A stretch of DNA of 5,440 bases from Treponema sp. (GTDB lineage Bacteria; Spirochaetota; Spirochaetia; Treponematales; Treponemataceae): NCBI GenBank assembly GCA_017390125.1, contig JAFPCT010000011.1, positions 1 through 5,440 on the forward strand, given 5' to 3'. This document shows, in pieces, positions 1-5,440 of this stretch (positions are counted from its first letter, which is position 1; every line of letters begins with the position of its first letter). Below the pieces are notes generated by a model that saw nothing but the letters and a program-made list of their open reading frames with translations, was not told the DNA's origin and searched no databases. The position numbers and the translations under genes are program-made.

Positions 1-2142
1 ATTTTGAACCTTCCACATCTGATAGTATCGTCCCCGCTTAGCAAGCAGTTTCTCATGCCGCCCCCATTCAACGACGGAACCTTTGTCAAATACAAAAATA
101 TTGTCACAGTCTTTTACGGTTGAAAGCCTGTGGGCAACGATTATCATTGTCGTTTCTCCGCCAGTTCTGTTTATTGTCTCCATGATTGCTTTTTCAGAAA
201 GGCTGTCCAGACTGGCAGTTGCTTCGTCAAGGATCATCAGGGAAGGTTTCCTTAAAAGAATCCGTGCAAGGGATATCCGCTGTCTTTCTCCGCCGGAAAG
301 TGTCGCGCCCCTCTCCCCTACTACTGTATTCAGACGGTCAGGAAGACGGCTGATAAAGCCAGATGCCTCTGCATCAGCCGCCGCCTGAACAACATCTTTC
401 ATGCCTTTGCCGCAGGAACCCCACAGTATATTTTCAAGAATAGTACCGCTGAAAAGCAAAACTTCCTGAGGAACATAGCCGATACATCTGCGATAGGATT
501 CTGTATCAATATCATTTATATTTGTTCCATCTACAAAAATCGAACCATGCTCCGCCTGATAGAATTTCATCAGCAGCTTTGTCATTGTTGTTTTACCACT
601 GCCGGAAGTTCCTACAAACGCAACTTTCTGCCCCGGAAGAATCCTGAGTGACACATTTTTTAATGCCGTTCCCCTGCTTCCATAAGAAAAAGACAGGTTT
701 CTGACCTCAATTTTCCCGTCAATCCGGTCCAGCTCAATCAAATCTTTTTCGTCTTCCATTTCTTCCGGCATATCCATAATCTCGCTCAAACGGTCAGAAG
801 CAATTGCAGCTTCCTGAAGAGACTGCTGCAAGGTCAAAAGCCTTGCCAATGGTCCCAGGAAATAACCGGAAAGCGTCACAAAGGAAATCAGCTGTCCCAG
901 AGAAAGAGAGCCTTTGAATATCATGAGACTTCCGATCCAGTAAAGCATCAGAGTTCCCGAAGAAGAAACAAATCCCTGAAGCGCATTTTCAATATTCGAC
1001 ATGGTTCCAAGGCTTATGCTTCGGCGTATGCAGTCAACAATTTTTGCCTCTGTGCGAACAAAAGCCGACTCTTCGGAAGAAAGAGCCTTAATCGTTGCAA
1101 TCCCGTTCACGCTTTCCACCAGCGCAGCCTGTTTTTCAGCCTCCCGAACAGCCTGTTCTTTTATCTTTACCCTGAAAGGCTTTATGAAAGCCCACACGAT
1201 GACAGCAGAAACAACCACAGGAATCATAGCCACAAGCAGCAGTGAAGAGCCGAACATGAACAGAAACAAACCGCCCAGGACCAGCATACAAGAATCAATT
1301 ACAACAGAAAGGGTCGTAGAAGAAATTGTATGCCTTATTGTCTGTGTATCTCCAATGCGTGAGATTATCTCCCCTGTTTTTCGGCTTGAAAAAAAACTCA
1401 AGGGCAGATGCAGTATATGCCTGAAGTAATCGCACATCAAAAGCAGGTCAATCTTGTTGCTCATGTAATTCATAAGCTGATTTCTTGCAAATTCTGTAAC
1501 AGTCTGAAATACAATTACAAAAAGATAACCTACGGAACACAAGGTCAGTGTATTCTGAAGCTGCGAATACAGCACGTCATCAATAAGAAAACGAAAATAA
1601 AAGGCAGAAGCCGCACCAAGAAAACTGAGTATTATTCCTGCAATAAAACACTCGGCAACAGTTTTTTTGTATGGTTTGAGAAGATACAGAAAACGCTGAA
1701 AAATGCCGCAAGTTTCCTTCGTGCGCTGAAAATTTTGTTTCGGAACAACAACAAAAAACACTCCTGTCCAGGTCTTTCTAAATTCTTCAAGAGGGACTTT
1801 TTTTATGCCGTCTGCCGGATCTGCTACAACAACCTTATTTCTGCTCAGTCCATAGACAACGACATAATGATCAATCACATCCTTCTTAACATGACAGATA
1901 AGCGGAAATACAGCGTCCTCACAGAATTCCCTGTTCTGACTCAGCATTCCCCTGCAGCTCAAGCCCAGAGCCTCAGCACCTTTTACGATTCCAAGCCCAG
2001 AAGTTCCCATGCAGTCAGTTCCTGCAAAAAAGCGGATTTTGTTAATTGAAACCCTTTTTCCGTAAAACTTCGCAATGGAAGAAAGACACGCCGCAGCACA
2101 GTCTGTCTCATCATGCTGCATTACCAAAACAACTTTTTTCAC
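1..2142 (-). CDS. Peptidase-containing ABC transporter (PCAT / bacteriocin processing and export ATPase), 3' end off the window
   Basis: Probable dual-function inner-membrane exporter: an N-terminal cysteine peptidase removes a double-glycine leader and the ABC core exports the released peptide using ATP. The GTG start at 2142 follows a modest GGTGGA ribosome site, and 714 codons are open to the edge. Residues 1-135 form a C39 peptidase with the full catalytic set in place: oxyanion-hole Gln9, Cys15 (ETDCAAACL), His92 (DHYVVVYG) and Asp108 (ADPADG). About six membrane segments follow between residues 163 and 430. The ATPase from about 475 has Walker A GTSGSGKTT (511-519), Q-loop Gln559, signature LSGGERQ (615-621), Walker B LMILDE (635-640) and H-loop His671. 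Family members are usually about 700-730 residues, so only a few residues are probably missing. It starts 20 bases after the stop of a double-glycine precursor peptide, its likely substrate. If the host is diderm, a membrane-fusion protein and outer-membrane channel would be expected; none is in view. Family assignment is very secure; substrate is inferred from adjacency. Confidence 0.96.
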   Translation of the reverse strand, partial: MKKVVLVMQHDETDCAAACLSSIAKFYGKRVSINKIRFFAGTDCMGTSGLGIVKGAEALGLSCRGMLSQNREFCEDAVFPLICHVKKDVIDHYVVVYGLSRNKVVVADPADGIKKVPLEEFRKTWTGVFFVVVPKQNFQRTKETCGIFQRFLYLLKPYKKTVAECFIAGIILSFLGAASAFYFRFLIDDVLYSQLQNTLTLCSVGYLFVIVFQTVTEFARNQLMNYMSNKIDLLLMCDYFRHILHLPLSFFSSRKTGEIISRIGDTQTIRHTISSTTLSVVIDSCMLVLGGLFLFMFGSSLLLVAMIPVVVSAVIVWAFIKPFRVKIKEQAVREAEKQAALVESVNGIATIKALSSEESAFVRTEAKIVDCIRRSISLGTMSNIENALQGFVSSSGTLMLYWIGSLMIFKGSLSLGQLISFVTLSGYFLGPLARLLTLQQSLQEAAIASDRLSEIMDMPEEMEDEKDLIELDRIDGKIEVRNLSFSYGSRGTALKNVSLRILPGQKVAFVGTSGSGKTTMTKLLMKFYQAEHGSIFVDGTNINDIDTESYRRCIGYVPQEVLLFSGTILENILWGSCGKGMKDVVQAAADAEASGFISRLPDRLNTVVGERGATLSGGERQRISLARILLRKPSLMILDEATASLDSLSEKAIMETINRTGGETTMIIVAHRLSTVKDCDNIFVFDKGSVVEWGRHEKLLAKRGRYYQMWKVQN

Positions 2143-2162
2143 GCTTCCACCAATTTCACTAA

Positions 2163-2417
2163 TTAAATCAATCCAAGAGCTTTTGCCCAGCCGCAGAGCA
2201 TGGCATAATTTTTACTGTAGCCCGATTTTACATAAGCTGAGCTTCTCGCACAGTAAGAGCTGGTCACCGAGCTTCCCTGTCCGCTCATACCGCCATGGGA
2301 CCCCTGCTGGGCTGAGCTGTAAGTTGAACCTCCTCCGGAAGAACCGCTGTAACCGCCGTTTACCATGAGAAGACCTCTCATATCCAGCACTTTTGCTTTG
2401 TCATGCAAAGTTTTCAT
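2163..2417 (-). CDS. Double-glycine leader precursor peptide with Ser/Gly-rich core (putative RiPP/bacteriocin)
   Basis: Encodes 84 residues. The first 22 form a classic double-glycine leader: hydrophobic Leu11 (-12), Leu16 (-7) and Val19 (-4), then Asn20-Gly21-Gly22, the expected cut site of the C39 transporter encoded just downstream. The core (23-84, 62 residues) has 16 Ser, 2 Thr, 12 Gly, 6 Tyr and 2 Cys (Cys56, Cys75), no acidic residues, and Arg58, Lys64, Lys69 and Lys79, so it is cationic. It looks bipartite: a flexible Gly/Ser segment (about 23-54), then a more hydrophobic part with the Cys pair and the end YAMLCGWAKALGLI, which could form a membrane-active helix. A near-perfect ribosome site sits 5 bases before the ATG. 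The start lies inside the upstream glycosyltransferase gene (17-base overlap), suggesting translational coupling. The role as an exported, probably modified peptide is strongly suggested by leader and context; the bioactivity (antimicrobial or signal) and the modification are inference. I do not recognise a named family. Confidence 0.88.
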   Translation of the reverse strand: MKTLHDKAKVLDMRGLLMVNGGYSGSSGGGSTYSSAQQGSHGGMSGQGSSVTSSYCARSSAYVKSGYSKNYAMLCGWAKALGLI

Positions 2418-4104
2418 CCAAGACCTCCTTTATATGTCCGGAATTTTTATAAACTACCGCCCCGTAAGGAACAGTTTTTTCCATTGCAAACTGACTTTCA
2501 AAATTACATTCCCAGCTGGAACTGTTAATGATTTTCCAGTCCTTTTTATTTTCCATCTGAAAAGTCTGCCATGAATAAGGCTGACCTTTTTTGTAAAGTA
2601 CAATCACAGAATCTCTGGCAATGCGCTCAAGTTCCATAAGCGCTCCACATGGATCCAGGACACTTTCCCAGGCTCCAGCAACAACAACTTCATCAAATTC
2701 ATCATTCCTAAAAGGAAGGCATTCCAGTCTGACTGCAATGCCTTCCGACCCTTCATTCAAAACTGACACAAAACGAACATTCTTCCCAAAGCTCATGCCT
2801 TCCGGCTCATAATTCCCAGTAATGACAAGAACTTTCTTTCCGCCTGAATCAACGCCTATTTTTTCAAGTGCACATCCTGCAGAAATACGTTCCATCTCAG
2901 CACAATGAATCTTCTCCACGTCATTGGACTTGCGGTATGAATCCAGAACTTCTCGCTCCTCCATACGGTAGGCAGAAGCAATCTGTGGAATTCTCCTCTG
3001 ACAGATCTGACGGTAGATGTACATATGCGACTTCACGCACCGCTCCCAGGTCCATTCCCGTGCCGTAGAGACGGCATTTTCCTGAACAAGGGAATAAGAA
3101 TCATAATCAAGCACCGCATCACGGAGCACCTGAGCCATATCGACTGGACTTTTCGGCAAAGAAATGCAGTTTCGTCCCGGTTCTGCGTACATATCCATTC
3201 CCAGCCCGCCGGCAACAAGAAGAAGAGCGCCGCTTGCCATAGCCTCAAGCCCCGTAAGACCGAATGGTTCGTAGCGGCTCGGCATTATTACAATGTCCGC
3301 ATCCGCATAGGCGTTATAAAGGTCATCACCTTCCAGAAATTCCGGCTTTTCAAAAAGGCTGAGGTCAAGTCCGGGGTCAAGGAATCCTTTCCCGTAAAGG
3401 TGATAGCGGACTTTATTCCGTTCCTTGAATCTAGGACCAAGCCGGTTTACTGCAAAAATAAAATCATTCACTCCTTTCTGAACGTCTTCGAAACGCCCGA
3501 AATACGAGACATTCAGAATGCCGTCTCCCCTTTTTTTCCGCTTGTTGGAATGAAAGCGCTCTACATTAAGGCCAAGGGGCAGGACAACAGGAGAGCAGCG
3601 GCCCCCTGCAACTTTCAGCACGCTCTTTGCTGAAAAATCAGAATAAGCTCCCACGACACTGGAATTTTCCAATGCACAGCGCTCAACTTTTACCTCCTGA
3701 AAATACAAGTCGTTCATCGTATTTGAAGTAAGCAGATCAGTAAAAATAAGATGGGACGAATAGAACACATTGTTCTCAAAGCGGAAAGGCAGATAAGTCT
3801 GCCTGTCATTGCAGTGAATTACATCTGGACGGAAACTCTTCAGTATTGGTTCCAGCTGAGCCTTAAAAGACGCGGCAACTTCCAGAATTCTGGCCTCTGG
3901 AGAAAAGGCTTCGAAAATATGTTCCGGTGCAATCACGTAATCAACCGTAAGGTCCGGGGACGGTAAAGGTGCATCATGCAGATGGAAATATACGCATTTA
4001 ACGTCCGCATGCCTCCTGAGTTCCCGGACATATTCCCGTGTAAATGTCCCCAATCCGCCGAAAAGGCAGCCGGGATGTTCCGTAGTAACAAATAAAATCC
4101 TCAA
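2401..4104 (-). CDS. GT4-type glycosyltransferase fused to a C-terminal methyltransferase-like domain
   Basis: 567 residues from TTG 4104. I chose this start because AACGGAG lies 6 bases upstream and the protein then begins MRILFVTTEHPG, the usual first strand of a GT-B fold; a longer frame to GTG 4245 adds 47 low-complexity residues with no homology signal. Residues 1-370 look like a retaining GT-B glycosyltransferase of the GT4/glycogen-synthase class: an N-terminal GGLGTF loop (16-21), an NVSYFGRFEDVQKG strand (198-211), and PSRYEPFGLTGLEAMASG (275-292) with the EX7E pair Glu279/Glu287. Residues 371-420 form a linker. Residues 421-560 resemble a class I SAM methyltransferase: LPFRNDEFDEVVVAGAWE (463-480) and a Methyltransf_11-like helix and strand to 504. 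However, the SAM-binding loop VLVITGNYEPEG (425-436) lacks the normal GxGxG, so this part may be non-catalytic or a binding domain. As first gene of the operon it probably transfers sugar from a nucleotide-sugar to the downstream Ser-rich peptide. Known GT4 enzymes of the GtfA kind glycosylate Ser-rich proteins, which is a parallel and not proof. A role in capsule or glycolipid synthesis is the alternative. Confidence 0.88.
   Translation of the reverse strand: MRILFVTTEHPGCLFGGLGTFTREYVRELRRHADVKCVYFHLHDAPLPSPDLTVDYVIAPEHIFEAFSPEARILEVAASFKAQLEPILKSFRPDVIHCNDRQTYLPFRFENNVFYSSHLIFTDLLTSNTMNDLYFQEVKVERCALENSSVVGAYSDFSAKSVLKVAGGRCSPVVLPLGLNVERFHSNKRKKRGDGILNVSYFGRFEDVQKGVNDFIFAVNRLGPRFKERNKVRYHLYGKGFLDPGLDLSLFEKPEFLEGDDLYNAYADADIVIMPSRYEPFGLTGLEAMASGALLLVAGGLGMDMYAEPGRNCISLPKSPVDMAQVLRDAVLDYDSYSLVQENAVSTAREWTWERCVKSHMYIYRQICQRRIPQIASAYRMEEREVLDSYRKSNDVEKIHCAEMERISAGCALEKIGVDSGGKKVLVITGNYEPEGMSFGKNVRFVSVLNEGSEGIAVRLECLPFRNDEFDEVVVAGAWESVLDPCGALMELERIARDSVIVLYKKGQPYSWQTFQMENKKDWKIINSSSWECNFESQFAMEKTVPYGAVVYKNSGHIKEVLDENFA
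2423..2431 (-). promoter_or_regulatory. Strong ribosome binding site of the precursor peptide
   Basis: The minus strand reads AAAGGAGGT, a nine-base match to the 16S anti-Shine-Dalgarno complement, followed by CTTGG (5 bases) and the ATG at 2417. It lies inside the last codons of the glycosyltransferase gene and fixes the peptide start. It is clearly stronger than the sites of the two flanking genes. Confidence 0.9.
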
Positions 4105-4110
4105 TTTTTT

Positions 4111-4117
4111 CTCCGTT
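4111..4117 (-). promoter_or_regulatory. Ribosome binding site that sets the TTG start of the glycosyltransferase
   Basis: The minus strand reads AACGGAG, then six A residues, then TTG at 4104-4102. No other start codon with a ribosome site is seen in this frame downstream of GTG 4245, so this element supports the rare TTG as the true start. Confidence 0.75.
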
Positions 4118-4125
4118 TCTATAGG

Positions 4126-4153
4126 TTCCTTACACCTTATATAACTTAAGGAA
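4126..4153 (-). promoter_or_regulatory. Inverted repeat over the putative -10 region of the peptide operon
   Basis: TTCCTTA and TAAGGAA are perfect 7-bp inverted arms around a 14-base centre. The centre contains a TATAAG hexamer on the minus strand (4141-4136), the best -10 candidate for the glycosyltransferase-precursor-transporter operon. No good -35 is seen 16-18 bases upstream, consistent with a weak or activator-dependent promoter. The repeat could be an operator or an RNA hairpin in the leader; the promoter call is tentative. Confidence 0.4.
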
Positions 4154-4182
4154 TTTGAAAATTCTGCATTATTCGGGAAAAA

Positions 4183-4226
4183 TTTTGAAAAATAATTGAA
4201 ATAAATTGCTTTTTGAAAAATAATTG
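4183..4226. repeat. Perfect 16-bp direct repeat in the divergent intergenic region
   Basis: TTTTGAAAAATAATTG occurs identically at 4183-4198 and 4211-4226, 28 bases start to start. A shorter copy of its core, TTTGAAAA, occurs at 4154-4161, so three cores are spaced 30 and 28 bases apart. The second full copy overlaps the -10 of the plus-strand promoter. A regulator-binding site is plausible, but the region is AT-rich and low complexity, so local duplication is an alternative. Confidence 0.7.
4196..4224 (+). promoter_or_regulatory. Sigma-70-type promoter of the TSCPD gene
   Basis: TTGAAA (4196-4201), a 17-base spacer and AATAAT (4219-4224) give five of six matches in both hexamers at ideal spacing. 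Transcription would start near 4231, leaving a short leader with the ribosome site GGAGG (4238-4242) before ATG 4247. The hexamers overlap the 16-bp direct repeat, so a factor bound there could occlude the promoter. Confidence 0.65.
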
Positions 4227-4246
4227 TCAGGTCAGACGGAGGCACT

Positions 4247-4501
4247 ATGATTTCAAACGGAGAACATTCCTACAAAACAAAAGGAAGCTGTGCAAGGAAC
4301 ATAAGTTTTACTGCACAGGACGGAAAGATTTTCAACATTAAATTTGACGGAGGCTGCAACGGAAACCTCAAGATGATTTCAAAACTTCTTGAAGGAATGC
4401 CTGCCGAAGAAATAATTTCAAAATGCCGCGGAAATTTGTGCGGACAAAAAAATACCAGCTGTGCAGACCAGCTGGCTCAGGCGCTTATTGCATCGGAATA
4501 A
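4247..4501 (+). CDS. Small TSCPD-domain protein (TIGR03905-like, Cys-rich)
   Basis: 84 residues, ATG start with GGAGG four bases upstream. The layout matches the short stand-alone TSCPD proteins: GSCARNISF (Cys15), FDGGCNGNLKMIS (Cys37), EGMPAEEIISKCRGNLCG (Cys60, Cys65) and a final TSCADQLAQAL (Cys72). The TSCPD domain also occurs at the C-terminus of B12-dependent ribonucleotide reductases, and the conserved cysteines suggest metal binding or redox chemistry; the biochemical role of the stand-alone form is not established. There is no signal peptide, so it is probably cytosolic. It is transcribed away from the peptide operon and converges on the hydrolase gene with a 17-base overlap of coding ends. 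Nothing ties it functionally to either neighbour beyond the shared control region. Confidence 0.9.
   Translation: MISNGEHSYKTKGSCARNISFTAQDGKIFNIKFDGGCNGNLKMISKLLEGMPAEEIISKCRGNLCGQKNTSCADQLAQALIASE
4446..4476 (-). terminator. Intrinsic terminator of the hydrolase gene, inside the opposing TSCPD gene
   Basis: On the minus strand CCAGCTG, a 7-base loop (GTCTGCA) and CAGCTGG form a perfect 7-bp stem (8 with a closing G-U pair). It is followed by TA and seven T residues. It starts about 9 bases after the hydrolase stop codon, the expected position for a Rho-independent terminator. The same bases encode the Cys72 region of the convergent gene. On the plus strand the stem is not followed by a T tract, so it should work in one direction only. 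Confidence 0.8.
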
Positions 4502-5369
4502 TTATTGCAGCAAGAAAGTCGTCCCACATCTTTTCATTCCAGCGGAACTTTCTCATAAAGCGATTGTTGAGCATGCCGAATCCATGTCCGCCCCATTCAT
4601 ATACGGCCAGCCGGGACTGTATGTTCTTTTCCTGCATTGCGTCATAAAGGACAAAACTGTTCCTGTAATCTACGACCGGATCATCCATGCAGACAACTAT
4701 ATAGCATGGAGGCATGTCAGCAGGAATCTGCTTTTCCATGGAAAATTCAATTTTACGCTCCTCCGACTGATTGCGTCCAAGAAGACTTTTTCTTGACCAG
4801 CGGTGGGCGATTTCGTCATCCATTGATACAACCGGATACACCGGGATTACAAAATCAGGGCGCAGGCTCACTTCATGCTCAATGCCGATTTTTTTCAGCT
4901 CATCATGACTCTGCCAGAATGCTCCGGCCATAGTAACAAGATGTCCGCCGGCGGAGAAACCAATTACCCCTACCTTGTTTACATCAATTCCGTATTTTTC
5001 TGCGTTTTCCCGGACAAGCTGAATTGCCCTCTGAACGTCCTGAAGCATAGAAGGCTCGTGATAGCCGTTTTCTGCAGTGCGGTAGCGCAGAGTAAAAGCT
5101 GTTACGCCCTTGGAGGCAAACCAGCGTGAAGTCTTGTAGCCTTCATTGTAAAGCCCCAGGTGATGATAGCTTCCTCCCGGACACACAATTACAGCAGCTC
5201 CTGTATTATCACCCTGGGCTTCATGAACATACATGGCGGACGTAAATTTCTCCATTCTGGAAATACCCTTCCATAACAGAATTTCCTTTCCGCTTCCCTG
5301 ACCAACAAAAGCAAAACTAAGGCTGCAGAATGAAAAAAACAAAACCAGACAGAAAAAAAATCTCTTCAT
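4485..5369 (-). CDS. Secreted alpha/beta hydrolase (BD-FAE / acetylesterase-like)
   Basis: 294 residues. The N-terminus MKRFFFCLVLFFSFCSLSFA is a signal peptide with likely signal peptidase I cleavage after SFA (residue 20), so the enzyme is exported to the periplasm or outside. The alpha/beta-hydrolase elements are in order: an oxyanion-hole strand VIVCPGGSYHHLG (60-72), where CPGG replaces the HGG of Aes-type esterases; the nucleophile elbow GFSAGGH with Ser139; the acid in MDDPVV (probably Asp230); and the base His262 in GGHGFG. The catalytic triad therefore appears complete and the length is normal for the family. Related secreted enzymes often deacetylate or de-esterify plant polysaccharides, but the substrate cannot be read from this sequence. 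The gene converges with the TSCPD gene and ends in its own terminator, so it appears monocistronic. No clear ribosome site precedes the ATG. Confidence 0.92.
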   Translation of the reverse strand: MKRFFFCLVLFFSFCSLSFAFVGQGSGKEILLWKGISRMEKFTSAMYVHEAQGDNTGAAVIVCPGGSYHHLGLYNEGYKTSRWFASKGVTAFTLRYRTAENGYHEPSMLQDVQRAIQLVRENAEKYGIDVNKVGVIGFSAGGHLVTMAGAFWQSHDELKKIGIEHEVSLRPDFVIPVYPVVSMDDEIAHRWSRKSLLGRNQSEERKIEFSMEKQIPADMPPCYIVVCMDDPVVDYRNSFVLYDAMQEKNIQSRLAVYEWGGHGFGMLNNRFMRKFRWNEKMWDDFLAAIIIPMQ

Positions 5370-5375
5370 GGCTTT

Positions 5376-5404
5376 ATTCTAGCGTTTTTCCTATTGTTTT
5401 TCAT
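5376..5404 (-). promoter_or_regulatory. Candidate promoter of the hydrolase gene, close to the start codon
   Basis: On the minus strand ATGAAA (5404-5399; four of six to the -35 consensus), a 17-base spacer and TAGAAT (5381-5376; five of six to the -10). The -10 ends only 6 bases before ATG 5369, so the transcript would be leaderless or nearly so, which fits the lack of a Shine-Dalgarno sequence. Moderate to low certainty. Confidence 0.4.
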
Positions 5405-5414
5405 CAGAAAACGG

Positions 5415-5420
5415 TACAAT
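5415..5420 (+). promoter_or_regulatory. Candidate -10 element for a rightward gene
   Basis: TACAAT matches the -10 consensus at five of six positions and lies 7 bases before an ATG at 5428. The best upstream hexamer, TTGTTT (5394-5399), sits only 15 bases away, which is short, so the promoter is tentative. Confidence 0.3.
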
Positions 5421-5427
5421 TTCAGCG

Positions 5428-5440
5428 ATGAAGATTCTGA
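5428..5440 (+). CDS. Possible 5' end of a rightward gene, cut by the window edge
   Basis: ATG followed by AAG ATT CTG (M-K-I-L) and open to the edge. It is divergent from the hydrolase with 58 bases between starts, and a TACAAT -10-like element precedes it. Only four codons are visible and there is no Shine-Dalgarno, so product and even reality are unknown. Confidence 0.25.

Noticed and set aside
1408..2049. Long open frame on the plus strand (213 codons)
   Set aside because: It lies opposite the transporter, whose peptidase and membrane residues are all intact on the minus strand; the plus-strand translation has no recognisable motif or good start context. Other plus-strand frames across 83-3966 were rejected for the same reason.
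2166..2351. Classical sublancin-type glycocin, lanthipeptide or NHLP-leader precursor
   Set aside because: The core lacks the paired CX6C Cys pattern of sublancin-like peptides, no lanthionine synthetase is in the window, and the leader is a short double-glycine type and not a long nitrile-hydratase-like leader.
4105..4245. A 47-codon N-terminal extension of the glycosyltransferase from GTG 4245
   Set aside because: It is AT-rich low-complexity sequence that overlaps the promoter, direct repeat and ribosome site of the divergent gene, whereas TTG 4104 has its own ribosome site and gives the standard start of a GT-B fold.
4446..4452. A7 run in the TSCPD gene as a programmed frameshift site
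   Set aside because: The frame continues normally to the conserved Cys72 motif and stop, and the run is explained by the T tract of the opposing terminator.
5310..5369. Lipoprotein signal at Cys16 of the hydrolase
   Set aside because: The residue before the Cys is Phe (FSFC), which does not fit even relaxed spirochaetal lipoboxes; a signal peptidase I site after SFA at residue 20 fits better.
1..5440. CRISPR arrays, tRNA/rRNA genes, insertion sequences
   Set aside because: No regularly spaced repeat array, tRNA-like cloverleaf, rRNA segment, transposase frame or terminal inverted repeats were seen; the only notable repeats are the intergenic ones listed.

Overview
The window carries two neighbouring blocks of bacterial genes separated by an AT-rich divergent control region at about 4105-4246. 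The host is best guessed as a spirochaete of the Treponema type. This rests on the Phe-rich signal peptide of the secreted hydrolase, the mix of ATG, GTG and TTG starts, and the kinds of gene present. It is inference only; a Firmicute cannot be excluded from the sequence.

Minus-strand block, 4104 down to 1: three tightly packed genes form one likely operon that makes and exports a peptide. In transcription order they are (i) a 567-residue GT4-type glycosyltransferase with a C-terminal methyltransferase-like domain, starting at TTG 4104; (ii) an 84-residue precursor peptide with a canonical double-glycine leader and a Ser/Gly/Tyr-rich, acid-free 62-residue core; and (iii) a peptidase-containing ABC transporter (C39 peptidase + six membrane segments + ATPase), which runs off the left edge after 714 codons. 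Genes i and ii overlap by 17 bases, and ii and iii are 20 bases apart. The simplest reading is that the glycosyltransferase sugar-modifies the precursor and the transporter cuts the leader after Gly-Gly and exports the core. This resembles a glycosylated bacteriocin (glycocin) pathway, but with an enzyme class and a core unlike sublancin-type glycocins. It is the most interesting item in the window.

Central control region: it holds a well-formed plus-strand promoter, a perfect 16-bp direct repeat with a third partial copy, and a 7-bp inverted repeat placed over the likely minus-strand -10 region. These could co-regulate the peptide operon and the divergent gene.

Right block: a small Cys-rich TSCPD-domain protein on the plus strand (4247-4501) converges with a secreted alpha/beta hydrolase/esterase on the minus strand (5369-4485). 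The two coding ends overlap by 17 bases, and the hydrolase's intrinsic terminator lies inside the TSCPD gene. At the right edge a further plus-strand gene may begin at 5428. I see no tRNA, rRNA, CRISPR array, transposase or insertion sequence.
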